DNA of 64,000 nucleotides, taken from the NCBI GenBank assembly GCA_037042915.1, contig CM073200.1:2290832-2354831 (forward strand), written 5' to 3'. Shown here one piece after another: positions 31,660 through 42,611 of this stretch. How positions within the stretch are numbered: position 1 is the stretch's first letter; each line of letters opens with the position of its first letter. This stretch comes from Auricularia sp. M13 (taxonomy: Eukaryota; Basidiomycota; Agaricomycetes; Auriculariales; Auriculariaceae). A program made the position numbers and the translations under genes. The notes under the pieces are model-generated. The model was not told where the DNA came from. It made no database searches and worked only from the letters and a program-made list of their open reading frames with translations.

Positions 31660-32342
31660 GTAAGGGAAAAGCCAGGCCTGCCTGGTGCTTGAAGGACAAG
31701 TCGGACAAGCTCGAAACGAGGTGGGCCGCAGGCGGGCGCAACAGTCCGAACTTTGGCCAGCCAAGCTTATGAACCCCATCCCGGTCCGCTTCTTTGACCG
31801 CTGACGGTCGTCACCTTCTGATCATACGAATACGGTGGTGGATAGCACACAGCCATGCTGTTCGGAGTTCCATATCCAACCCGCTCTTCATAAAAGCATC
31901 CGTTGAGAATCCTTATGTGAATCAACTGCACGTTCTAGAGTATTCAGGTCCAGGTAAAGAAAGTTTATGCCCTTGCATCGTATCACTCTGAGCTCGCTGA
32001 GCATCAAACGCCGTGATTCCTAGTGAGGAGACGATCAGAGATCTTATCAGCGCGGGAGTCTGGGAACCCAGATAATCCAGAAGCTGTGCCCAGCGTCGCA
32101 GTTGCGTCCCTTGGGCCAGCCCTCAGGCCTTAGAGAGGAGGAGCAGAATGACACAAAGATGCATCGCAGCTGCAGCAATAAAAAAGGCTGGACTGAATTT
32201 CGCCGAGCAGACGACCTGCTGTACTAGATCCTCAAGTAAAATTAGTCAACATTGCGCGTCAAATCTAGTACAGGATAGATAATAATGAGGTGTACAAGTT
32301 TTAGATAACATTAAGCAGGTAAGTGTTCATTCCGAAATATCG
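31660..32342. other. Intergenic between the two SAM-like membrane genes
   Basis: About 680 bp without a supportable ORF. Confidence 0.5.
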
Positions 32343-33484
32343 TCAATGCGTCGGGTCTTGGGAGCTCAGCACCATCCGAAAGCCCATACCTCCCCTTTCC
32401 TTATCCGCATCCATCCACTCCAGTTCTGCGTTAATAGAACGCGCTATGAAGTCAGCGTGCTGAGTCGTCATCGTCTTGATCAGGGTGCGAAGGCGAGCCG
32501 AAGTGACGCCGCGCAACTCGTCTAGTCCGTGAATACCATGCGCGCCGAAGGCACCGGTGTACTGCGACACCTCATACTGAGGGTAAGTGTGCTGCAATCG
32601 ACTGAGGAAGTCGGAGACGGAGGGATAGCCGATACTGCTCCCAACCGCGCTGGTGCCGTCCGTCGTGGTTCCCCAAGCGCTCCGGGGTACAGAAAGTCGG
32701 CGCGCGCTCTTCTTTCCCGGGGGCGCTGACGCTGATGGCGTAAAACGACTGCGTTCAGCTTCAGCCAAAGAGCGGGCCGGCCTCAGTTCCTCGTCTAGCA
32801 GCAGTGCACTCGGAGCTGGCGCAGCACGCAACGGGACATTGGAACCCGCAGGAGATCCCTCAGGGGACGGCGAAGAGCTTCTAGACGATGTTGGCGCGTG
32901 GCTGAACATGGCGCGCGTTGGAGAATTCGGGCGTAAGGGAGTGATCGTCCGGCTTGGACCACTGCCTGCGGATACAGCCACCACCGATGATTTGGGCGAG
33001 TCGTACCAATTCCGGCCACGAGCAGGAGTAGAAACAGGGGACTTTGGCAGCGGCTTCAGGGAAACCATACTTGGGTCGGCGGAATGGAGAGTGACGGCAT
33101 GCGCAGGACGATTCCGGAACCAGGGCATGTATCGCAGTGCGAAGAACGCTGCAATAAGGACCATCGTGAAAAGTAGAAGGCTAATGAGGACCTCTAGCGC
33201 AAGCATGTGTTGCATCAGACTGAGAGGGCTTCAGCAGCTGTGCCACGATGGGCGGTGTCGCGAACTACATACGTTTTCTGGAAGGCTGCATTCGAGTCGT
33301 CATCGTCAATGGCTAGGACGGAAGCATGGGCTTGAGGAGTCGAGCTCGATACTGTAGTAATGTCCAGACGCGCGTCAGCCCATGCCGCGAGACACAAGAG
33401 CAGATCGGCGCGCCAACCTGACTGTAGTTCTGTAGCATTATCCCGCCGCGAGAAGGACGCCCACAAAGCGTGTATAGCCGGCAT
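32343..33484 (-). CDS. Single-pass membrane protein with SAM-like cytosolic C-terminal domain, copy 2
   Basis: Exon 1 (33273-33484) and exon 2 (32343-33219) are joined by a 53 bp intron (GTATGT...CTCTCAG); 1089 bp give 362 residues. It shares with the gene at 31640 the membrane helix (LALEVLISLLLFTMVLIAAFFAL), the Ser/Pro linker and the C-terminal block (HGLDELRGVTSARLRTLIK, HADFIARSINAELEWMD). Both are on the minus strand, so this is a tandem duplication. The N-terminal part is short and lacks a clear signal peptide; it is preceded by a pyrimidine-rich leader. Confidence 0.78.
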
Positions 33485-34118
33485 AGCGCGATACGAAAAG
33501 AAGAGAAAAAATGGAAGCGCGCGCTGAAGAACGCGCAGGAGGAGGAAAGCAAGTGAGAGCAGCAGGCACGGACTTTGAACTGATGATCATCGGCGAGCGT
33601 GCATGGCTGTGCAAATCGAAGATATAGTACTTTCCACATCCGGAACAGTATTGCGTACGGTTTCACTGTACTTCCAGTCAACTGAGCTGTTATATCGTGC
33701 CTTGTGGTACCCTACACTGGCGCTGCAGTTCGAGACGCACGGGGCCGAAGGGTTCCAGTGTAAGGGTTTGGCGGTCGCACAGATCAGCGCGTGGCGTGCT
33801 GAGCCCGCGTCGGCCTCACAGCACAAACAGACGCACTAGCGCCGCTCTGTATTGACTCGTCGAGTCATAGTCAAACGAAGAAAGCGCCTTGTGAACATGT
33901 TAACAACAGCCCTTGGTGGATGGGCAACTGAGTATGTGACTTGTGGCTTAGACGCATTGGCTCTCTGAGGGCGAACAAAAATCGAAACAGGTTTAAATAG
34001 GGTATTGCTCGATGCCTATGCTACATTCTGAGCTAGCTATGGCTGAGGTAAACCTCCACTGCAAACAGACGGACGGAAGGTTAGCGAGCTCGTGACATAG
34101 AAGCTGTAACCACGAACC

Positions 34119-35118
34119 TTAGAGCGCAGGCAGCTTGGGGAGGCCGGGGAGCTCGACGGGCAGGGTGATGGCGGGCACCTCAGACGGGATGGGGAGGTCG
34201 GTCGGGATCTCGGTCGGGATCTCAGACGGGAGGGGCTCCTATGGTTTAAAATGAGTACAAATAAACCGTCACTGCAGGCAACTGCACACACATCGCCAGT
34301 CGGGAGCTGCGTCGGGGCCGGCTCCTGAAAGCACGTAAGCAAAATATTCCTGCGAACGGAAGATGCACACGCACCTCTCCACCCGGACCCGGGTTGGGGA
34401 GGCTAGGAAGGCTCGTGGGGATCGGGAGAGGGAGGTCCGTCGGGATCTCAGTGGGAATCGGGATAGGCAGCTCCGTGGGGATTCCAGTCGGGATCGGGAT
34501 AGGCAGGTCGGTGGGGATCTCCGTCGGGAGAGGGAAAGGCAGGTCCGTTGGGAGAGCCGTCGGGATGGAGATGGGCAGGTCCGTCGGGATGGGGAACGGA
34601 AGGTCCGTCGGGATACCAGTCGGCAGCGACGGCAGACCAGGGATGCTGGGGAGGTCGATGCCGAGGACCTTGAGCAGCAGGCTGAGGAGATCCTTCAGCC
34701 AGTCCGGCAGGTCGTTGAAGGCCTTGAGGATGTCGGCAATATCACCGAGGTCTCCCAGGCCGGGGAGGTCGCCCAGGTCGGGAAGGTCGGTAAGACCAAA
34801 GTTATTGGACGCGCCGTTACTGCCGGCGCGCGCAGCAAAGCCGAAGATGGAGCCAAGCTTGCCCTCGAGGTCTCCCGGAATGGGCGGGAGGATACCACCG
34901 AGCGTCGAGTTCAGGACGGTGATGATCTCGCCCAAGTCGGGGAGCTGCGGGAGCTGGGGGGCGTCGTTGCCGCCGATGCCTGGAAGCGAGTCGAAGATGT
35001 CACCCAGGTCGAAGTTCTGAGCGGGCGCGGCCGTGGCTGCGTCGGGCTTGTTGAACGGGACGGCGCTGACGGCGCCGAGAAGGGGCAGAGCGACGGCGAG
35101 AGACTTGAACGCGACCAT
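34119..35118 (-). CDS. Secreted Pro/Leu-repeat protein
   Basis: Exons 34375-35118, 34292-34324 and 34119-34238 with 50 and 53 bp introns, all phase 0, sum to 897 bp (298 residues). A signal peptide (MVAFKSLAVALPLLGAVSA) is followed by Asp/Leu/Gly-rich segments (DLGDLPGLGDLGDIADIL). Then comes an array of T-D/E-L-P-(I/F)-P-I-P-T-x-I-P units of 8-12 residues, about 12 copies, continuing through the short exon 2 into exon 3. No catalytic residues are recognisable. The regular Pro periodicity suggests an extended or beta-solenoid-like secreted wall or surface protein. A TATA box is at about 35268. Confidence 0.8.
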
Positions 35119-35266
35119 TGTTGCTGCGAAGTGGTAGGAAGTGGTGCAGGTATAAAGCAAAAGGTATCGAGCAGCGAAGAAGTGAAAGAGGGAGCTGGCA
35201 GAAAAAAGCTGGCACCCGTAAGAAAAAAAGCGATATGGGAAATCGAGCTGATGCTGGGCAGCCAGC

Positions 35267-35274
35267 CTTTATAT
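35267..35274 (-). promoter_or_regulatory. TATA box of the secreted Pro/Leu-repeat gene
   Basis: CAGCTATATAAAGGC on the minus strand, about 150 bp upstream of the ATG at 35118. Confidence 0.45.
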
Positions 35275-35783
35275 AGCTGCCACGTTGGCATGACCACGCC
35301 ACATGATCGTGATAAATGTTGCACTGCCTCTTGCATGGGCGTTTGAAACTGTGCGCGGTTCGCATTCCGCGCCCTCAACACAGCGTCGTGAAAATGGGGG
35401 GTCAGAGTGGTGTAGGGTCAGAGACCTGCATTACGGAGTTTCTGATCTTCTCAGGCGCGCAGACGCGTCAGCATGCGCTACCACGTCCAATATACAGGCA
35501 ATGCTGCGCCATCACTCCGTCATCGCGAGCGCGATTCCAACTGAAATTGCGAGATTCCCAGCGACGCATGGGTCAGGCCTTCGGAACGTCTAATTCTGAG
35601 GACGCCCGAAGTGCGCTCTTGAAAATCGGAGACGATGGGAGAACAGGTCAGTTGCGAGACCGCGTCTGTAAAGGTCTGAGATCGAACAACCAAATTATCT
35701 GGTTATTTAAATCTGATGTGTGAGCTAGCAATAAGTACTTACCCCGAAATTTCCATTGATGAAAGAGGCGTCCTAGCTTACAG

Positions 35784-37313
35784 TCATTCTGCATCATCCA
35801 GCGCCCCCGTCTGGCGGGCCCAATCTCCTCGTGCGCGGTACGTATAGCTACGGCCAGGAAGTAGGACATATCTCAGTTGTGGGCAGGACTCGGAGAGAGC
35901 GAGGACGTGAGTCAGGCAATGCACTGTGTCTGGAAGCGCGGGCGAAGTTCGAGTGAAGGGACCGCCGTTGGGTAGCAGATGCTCGTTTCCGATAATGAGA
36001 CTCTCCAAGAGCGGCAGATGGGATCCCATTTCTCTTGTTATCCATTCGAGTAGTATCTGGGAAAATAATATCAATCAAAGCACATTATAGATAGGCAAAA
36101 ATGTAATTACCATGCCCGTTTCGTCGTCATCTGAAACGATGTGTAGCTTTCGCAGCAGCCGAAAGTTCTGACGAAACGCCGGCAAAACCAAAACGTATTC
36201 GGCAACCCTTAGCCCGCGGAATGCGAGGTGGTCTACCGAGGCAGTCGACTGCAAGAGACCTGCTGAAAGCGTTTGTGCTGCCTCGACAGAAGGATTTTCT
36301 TGATCTAGGGGCTGGTATAAACGCACAAGCTTGACAGGCCTGCCAGCACTGAAGACAGCAGACGTCTCCGAGAAAGGACCGTCTAGCTCGACGACCTGGG
36401 GCAGCAGCTCCGAAGAAAGCTTGAAAGAGCCTGGGAGTGGGTCGCCACGGACAAAAAGTCTTGTGACTCGCGGGAAAGCCGATAAAAACTCCTCCAGTTC
36501 ACTCGCCTTGAACCTCCGCGGGATGGCAATTCGGATATCAGTTGCGTGGGAAACGACGGTGCAGAGAGAAAACGGTGAGGGAAAGTCGTGGCTGTGAAGG
36601 AAATCTGCAAGTTGCAGGTTCCTAGCGCCAACGAAATCGTTCAGCGAGAAGCCGCTGTTCCACCAGACATCTTGGAAGCGGAACTGAGCTTGATAAGAAG
36701 AGTTGCACGCAGCTCCGCGGTGGATTGAACATACCACTTTCAAGTCCTTGAAGGTCGCATTTCCTGCAAAGTAGGATGATGATACTCCTCGAAAATCGCA
36801 GAAGAGAACGCGGATGTCGGTGATGGTGGAATGTCGAAGATGCTGGAATAATGCATCGGGGACTATCAGCGAGCGCAGAAGAATCCGGGTGACGTTGGGC
36901 AAGAGCACGAGCAGACGAAACACGGAATCGAGTAAGCCCTGCTTTGGCAGGTCCTTGATATCAGTGTACTCTGCAAGACCGGTCCAGTCGTGCTCAGGAA
37001 TATGCCAGCCTACGACTTCGTACGCCCGAACATGTCGACGGAGTGACGGATCGCTGTCGAATCGTTCGAGTTGATACGACAAGAACTCGGCCCACCCGTT
37101 GCCGCTACCCATAGGACCAGAAAATGTGACACGACTGAATAGAGTGGGTTGTACGGCACTGCGAAGAGCCACACAAGTGCCGGACAGTGCAACCAAGTCG
37201 CGTGGCATTCTTCTCCATCTTGTCGGAAAATAGGCGAGGATAAGAGGCCAGAGATCATATGGTAGATCCTGCAAGCCCGTACGCTGTTCGGCAACCATGT
37301 CGCCCTCGGGCAT
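35784..37313 (-). CDS. F-box protein
   Basis: Exon 1 (36111-37313) and exon 2 (35784-36056) with a 54 bp intron (GTAATT...CCCAG) give 491 residues from ATG 37313. An F-box is seen near residues 14-50 (LQDLPYDLWPLILAYFPTRW ... LVALSGTCVALRSAVQPTLFSRV). The rest is Leu-rich with irregular beta-alpha spacing, as in fungal F-box/LRR-like receptors. Expected role: substrate receptor of an SCF ubiquitin ligase. It is larger than, and not closely related to, the F-box-like gene at 23018. Confidence 0.75.
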
Positions 37314-37943
37314 GGTCAAGACCGTCAAGTCCAAGTTCAAGTGGTTGACAGGACCAAATCAATGCACAGCCAATGTCGCTGCGGCAAATTGGCGCCCGAC
37401 AGGGCGCCGAAGACAGGCAAGTGTTTTGTAGATTCAGGCACATTAAGGGAATTATGTTAAATGGCATCTTACAGGGTCCATAAGTGCATCTAATTCGCAA
37501 GAACCAGGGCAATATGGATTCGAACGTTGTACTGGAGCGGAGTTCTAAGCGCGTTTGTGCCCGTGATTTCATGGGATTATAATTCTCTCAACGCCAGAGA
37601 CACTTAGCGTTCGTACCAGTCCATTCAGGAGTAAGATGCATAGATTAAATTAGCGTATTGTTATATTTCCTGTGAGATAACGGTTTACGAATGTCAATGC
37701 ACTGGCAGATTCATCATACGACCATGGTGGAGCAGCGAGCTAGTACAGTAGAACTCTAAGCTCCTTTATTATCATTATAAGCATGGTTTCTCTATGTTCC
37801 CTAGAATAATTGTTGGGCGAGGTAGCAAAATCCGGCTTCAATCAAATATTCTCGCTGTTTGTTTTGACGGGATTGTGCACGTTCGGTTGAGCCCGAACGA
37901 TTGGTTGAACTCACCCTCGGCCTCAGGCCTCAACCATCACCCA

Positions 37944-39536
37944 ATGCGACAAGGCGAGCCCTCCACCTCTAGGCCGGCGCTAAACGCGGGCAGGAAGCGC
38001 AGAGCCGCGGTATCTTCAGCGCCGAATCCGCCGGCCAAGCGCACAAAACGCGCCCAAGCAGCTCAGGCTGTTACTCCTCGAGCTCCAGCTGCAGCGGCCG
38101 TCACCCTCAATGATATCCCGGCGCCGACCTCGCACCCGCGCCCATCGCGTCGGCTGCTCATTTTTGGCAGCGCCGACCACGGCGTATTGGGTCTGGGAGC
38201 CAGCGCGTCCAAGTCTGTCATGCGACCCCGTGTGCACCCCTGGTTCGAGGCGGCTGTCGAGAATGGCACGCTTGGCGGAAAAGGCGCCGGTCTGGAGACT
38301 GCATACGCAGGGGGAATGCACTCGCTTGCCGTCGACGAGGCCGGCAAGGTCTGGTCATGGGGCGTCAACGATCAAGGGACACTGGGCCGGAAGACGACAG
38401 GCGAAGCCATTCCCAAGGAGGAGCTTGAGCACAATCCAATGCTCGTCCAGGGCTTAGATGGCTTCCGCGTGGTCCAGGTTGCCGCAGGCGACAGCATCAG
38501 CCTTGCCCTCAGCAACGCTGGACGGTTACTTGCCTGGGGTACCTTCCGAGCAGCGTCTGGTGTCCTCGGCTTCAGCAGCACGGTGAATGTGCAGCCCGAG
38601 CCCACTGAGCTTGCCGCGCTGGCCAAGCTCAGCTTTGTCTCCGTCGCATGCGGCGATAACCACGTCCTCGCCCTTACTACAACCGGCCATGTCTATGCTT
38701 GGGGCGACGGACAGGCGGGACAGCTGGGACGTCGCATTATGGCCCGCCGCAAGCTTAATATGCTTCTGCCCGAGCGGCTGGCGTTGCGCAAGATTGTGCG
38801 CATTGGCGCCGGTGCAAATCATAGTTTCGCCCAGGACGCGAGCGGCGTCGTCTACGCCTGGGGTCTCGACAACTTCGGTCAGACTGGGCTCAACCGCGAA
38901 GTCGACGCCATGGATGTCTCCGCCGACAACAGCGCCGACCCAGAAGCCGGCTCGGAAAACGTCGTGTGGACGCCTACTCCAGTGGCAGCTCTCCATCCCG
39001 ATAATTTGGACGGCCGTCGGGTTGTACAATTTGCCGGCGGAGAGCATCACTCCCTTGTCTTGCTCGACGATGGCAGTGTGTACGCCTGCGGCCGTGCCGA
39101 CTACGGCCAACCCGGGCTCGGGGACGACCACCCCGTAATGCAGGACATCGCCGCGCGGAAGGCGGAGCGCAGACGGCTCCTCGTCGAGGACCCCGACGGA
39201 CGTCATGCCCCAGTCGCTGAGGTCGTGCGGGTTCCGACTCTTGTGCGCTTTCCGCCGGCCGATGAGTCAACCATTGCCGACGCCGCCGCGCCTGTTACGC
39301 CCATTGCGCAGCTTTCCGCCGGCACCCGCCATAATCTTGCCGTCTCCCGCGCAGGCCACGTCTATAGCTGGGGTCTTGGCCTGGACTCGCAGCTCGGACA
39401 GGGTCCCGACGACGAGGAGCTGCACGTCCCGACGCGTATTTCCAACACGGCTCTAAGCTCGGGCTTCCACGTCGACCAATGTAGCGCAGGCGGGATGCAC
39501 TGCATCCTGCTCGCCTTTAAGCCCGATGGCGCCTAA
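37944..39536 (+). CDS. RCC1-family Ran guanine-nucleotide exchange factor
   Basis: An intronless frame encodes 530 residues from ATG 37944. A basic N-terminal region (GRKRRAAVSS and AKRTKRAQ) looks like a bipartite nuclear localisation signal. Seven-bladed RCC1 repeats follow, with the usual signatures AGGMHSLAVDEAGKVWSWG, ACGDNHVLALTTTGHVYAWG, GAGANHSFAQDASGVVYAWG, AGGEHHSLVLLDDGSVYACG and AGTRHNLAVSRAGHVYSWG. Length and layout fit fungal Prp20/Pim1-type RanGEFs (somewhat longer than vertebrate RCC1). It would act on chromatin, loading Ran with GTP for nuclear transport and spindle assembly. The longer reading from 37794 adds 50 unlikely residues. Confidence 0.9.
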   Translation: MRQGEPSTSRPALNAGRKRRAAVSSAPNPPAKRTKRAQAAQAVTPRAPAAAAVTLNDIPAPTSHPRPSRRLLIFGSADHGVLGLGASASKSVMRPRVHPWFEAAVENGTLGGKGAGLETAYAGGMHSLAVDEAGKVWSWGVNDQGTLGRKTTGEAIPKEELEHNPMLVQGLDGFRVVQVAAGDSISLALSNAGRLLAWGTFRAASGVLGFSSTVNVQPEPTELAALAKLSFVSVACGDNHVLALTTTGHVYAWGDGQAGQLGRRIMARRKLNMLLPERLALRKIVRIGAGANHSFAQDASGVVYAWGLDNFGQTGLNREVDAMDVSADNSADPEAGSENVVWTPTPVAALHPDNLDGRRVVQFAGGEHHSLVLLDDGSVYACGRADYGQPGLGDDHPVMQDIAARKAERRRLLVEDPDGRHAPVAEVVRVPTLVRFPPADESTIADAAAPVTPIAQLSAGTRHNLAVSRAGHVYSWGLGLDSQLGQGPDDEELHVPTRISNTALSSGFHVDQCSAGGMHCILLAFKPDGA

Positions 39537-39675
39537 CAGCAAGCCACGCCCTGTCTAGGTAACTATCGTTCATGTCGCGCTGTTCCATCTGCTATCTTGC
39601 TTTGTCGCTGCTGCCCTGTGCAGCGAACGATTGTCACTGTTTTCCGTGCTAACTTGGTGGTAATCGTCTTTCCAG

Positions 39676-40130
39676 GCCTTTTACAATGGGTCAGATTTTG
39701 CTCTTGCAGACCCACAGCCCTCATTCTCAGTCTTTGGCGATGTCGCCCCATCAAGACTCGTTACTCATCAGCGCGAACTCCAATATCCTGTCGAACTCTT
39801 GAGCTCGCGCCAATTGGTCCGAGATCTGGGCCATGCCTACATCGCGTCCTACATGGAACATACCCACGTTCATGATTTGCGGCGCCGTCTTCGCGGTATA
39901 CCTACTCTGTTGCTAGCTAGTTTGCTGGCGATGCACATGATTGACAAGTGTACTGTCCATCTGATCGGCCAGCCATAGCCTCTCCACCTCGGTATACACA
40001 ACCATTCTACGGGAAGAGCTTGGGCAATAGCTTGATACTTATCTTCCTGGCCGCATACTTGAAGAGTTCAGTGCGTTCATCCTACATAAGAACCAATTGT
40101 ACACCTGAGCTGACACTTGGCAACAAGTAA
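39676..40130 (+). CDS. Unrecognised gene, 5' end unresolved
   Basis: After a GCTAAC...CTTTCCAG acceptor, a frame without ATG stays open for about 75 codons (AFYNGSDFALADPQPSFSVF ... LVRDLGHAYIASYMEHTHVH). A GTATAC donor near 39895 and a CAG acceptor at about 39972 carry it in phase into a second coding-like exon (ASPPRYTQPFYGKSLGNSL, ending LTLGNK at 40130). Composition is protein-like throughout. The first exon, probably between 39540 and 39620, is not identified, and the family is not recognised. Such ATG-less exons are easily missed by ORF calling. Confidence 0.35.
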
Positions 40131-40305
40131 GGATCGTGACTTCCCAAAAGGATTGTTGTCGGCGCCTTCGGCCACGGAACCCCGGTCCAATGCATGGCAG
40201 AAGCGATGCTCCAGGTATCACGTCAGGGCCACAAGGAGGATCATCAACAGGCTAAGTACTTAAAAGAAGGACTTTCCTGCGCCGTGCCCTCCATCTCGTT
40301 TCATC

Positions 40306-41508
40306 ATGCCTTCTTCATTCTCCATTTCTATTTATCTTTCGCTCGTCGCCTCCGCGTACGCCGCGGCGAACTTCTCGCGTCGCGCAGACGGAAGCGAGTT
40401 CCAGGCCGACGCTAGCATCGACGTAGACGCGATTTACAAGGCAGTCCAGGCCGGCGTTGCTGCCAAGAACAACGTGCTCGCGACATACCCGACGTGCAAT
40501 GGTGCGTGAGACGCGCTCCTCTGCCCCGATGAAGCTCTGTTGATGCTCTCAACAGACTGTGACTCGTCGACAGACGTCGACCTCATCGGCGACTGGGTGG
40601 ATGTCAGTGGCGTCGAAGGCACATTCTCATTCATGGCCGACATGGACGTGGACTGCGACGGTGTAGCTGTGCGTCAGCGGCCGCTGAATTCCGTTCTCAG
40701 TCCCACTCATAGCATTTTCAGTGGCAGTGTCCTGTGCGGGCGTTTCTGAACCTAAAGGATACACCGGTACTAACAGTTGAACGTCGTAGGGCAATCCAGA
40801 TGGCCAGCCGCAGACGAGCTTCGGGGCCATGGACGCCACGCAGGCGCCTTGGTACGTGATTCCCGAGGAGGTGTGTATGCTGTCCTCAGAGATTTATTGA
40901 TTCTCACCCTCCCTATAGTTCTACCAGAGAGGCCTGATCCAGCCTAACGCGCTCGGCGCCGTCATCTGCAACGGCAAGATGTTCTACGGCGTCTTCGCCG
41001 ACAGCAACGGCGACACGCCGCAGGTCATTGGCGAGGCCTCGCTCATCCTCGCTCAGACCTGCTTCCCCGACGACGGCATGGCGGGAGACGTTGGCCATCC
41101 CGCCGCTGATGTTGCTTGTGCGTCGCGATCTCATGTCGCGGGACTCGCCACTCGGAGCACAGCTAACGGCGCCCAGACATCGTTTTCGGGAAGGATACCC
41201 CCGATGGGGTAGGCGAGGAGACGCTCGACTATGGATCGCTGAAGGCGCTCGGGGATCAGAAGATGAAGCAGCTTGCTCAGGCGCTGAACATCGGTGCTGG
41301 GCCAAGTGGTGGCGGCGAAGCTCCCCAGGACCCGGAGGACCCAGAGCCCTCGCAGACACAAGGCGATCAGGAGACGCCCACGCCGACCACGCCAGCTCCA
41401 ACGGAAACTCCGTCTCCTCCTGAGTCCACGGGTTGCAAGAAGAAGAAGCGTAGCAAGAACGCGCGGCGGCGTCGTGCATCTCACAAGCGTTCGCACATGC
41501 ACAAGTAG
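40306..41508 (+). CDS. GH75 chitosanase, secreted, with polybasic C-terminal tail
   Basis: Five exons fit: 40306-40501, 40556-40668, 40790-40870, 40919-41117 and 41177-41508. The sum is 921 bp (306 residues). A signal peptide (MPSSFSISIYLSLVASAYA) precedes the GH75 domain: MADMDVDCDG, PQTSFGAMDATQAPWYVIPE, GAVICNGKMFYGVFADSNGD, PQVIGEASLILAQTCFP and GHPAADVAYIVFG, with the conserved Asp and Glu of the active-site segment present. It should hydrolyse chitosan outside the cell. Unusual: after the domain comes a Pro/Thr linker and then a tail of about 25 residues dominated by Lys and Arg (CKKKKRSKNARRRR...). The long third-exon intron (121 bp) is the least certain junction. Confidence 0.88.
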
Positions 41509-41848
41509 GAGGAGACGGTTGTTTATCATTGAATTGTCACCCAATCCTGTGCTACTACACGACTGCGAGTTTTCCGTATATATATTCGTTTATAACATCT
41601 TTCCTGCTGTTGAGGGGAGTTACTGGTGAGGAGTCGCGCTGTGTACAAAAATATCAGTTGGTTTCATCTCCCAAGTGAAAATGCACATCTGCGCATCGAA
41701 TTTCGCCACGCTTAGCTTTGTATCTTTGAATAGAATCTAATTCCCCAACCAGTGCGCGTGCGGCAGCACGCTTTCATCCAGTGGAGCGGGCCTTTCTCCG
41801 CGCGGAGGAACAGCAGGGCAGAGCTCGACGTCGGCATGCGGCATACCT

Positions 41849-42360
41849 TTATGGGACTAGATTTGTGGGGTACATGGGGAAGTACGGGGAGTGCAGCAAA
41901 TTACGGGTGTCAAGTTGAGGACTGACTGATTGAGTATGTCTCCAATGAACCTCGCAGGCTAGGAAAATTTGGCAGTCGTAGGCATTGATCTCCGTGGTAC
42001 AGTCTGAACGAGTTAGCAGACCCGTGGATGACAGTGTAGCCTGCGAGGGTGAACACGAGCGTCCAGCCGGCATTGAGATAAGGGACAGTGGTCAATCTCT
42101 GATTCGTCCAGACAACATCTTCGCTGCAAGACTCGAGGCGTGGCTGACGTGAGGGTAGCCAGCATTGACGCAAAATGGGAACAACCAGTGCAAAAAGAGT
42201 CACCAGGGAGCTCCAGCGCGAGCTGTCTGAGACAACTCTAGATTAGATACAGGACTTTCCGCGGATTTTCCGACGGAGTGAAAGAACTCACGATTTCGAT
42301 CTCCGCAGCGCGTTTCCTTCTCGCCTTTCGTCGTGTCTACTCTGCTGCTATATATGCACC
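41849..42360 (-). other. TATA-containing region with a doubtful small gene
   Basis: On the minus strand a TATATATAG-type box (about 42348-42356) precedes a GTGAGT...CAGACAG intron (about 42227-42293). An open frame follows down to 41910 with membrane-like VTLFALVVPILRQ. No ATG is well placed in that frame. It could be a small unannotated gene or non-coding transcript divergent from the AA9 gene. Confidence 0.22.
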
Positions 42361-42611
42361 AGCTTGCTACCCTTGAAAAATAATTACCGACACGCCAGAC
42401 GCTGGGCAGCTGGGACCTCCACTGCGGAAGCGCATAATTCGCGGCGCCAACGCAGCCCCGCTGGCATGCACATCGTGCGAAGTTTGGCCGCTTCCCCACG
42501 CCAGTGCAGCTGGGGACGTCGAGCGGCGGCATGACTGTGCAGCCGGGCAGCGATGCTGGAGTATAAGACGGGCGACTTGTCTGGCCCTCTCCATCGTCAA
42601 GTCTTGCCAAC

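Noticed and set aside
34363-35346. 327-codon charged frame on the plus strand
   Set aside because: Complement of the secreted Pro/Leu-repeat gene, which has a signal peptide and phased introns.
41910-42203. Ricin-B-like lectin on the minus strand
   Set aside because: A few residues looked lectin-like, but there are no QxW repeats and no start codon in that frame.
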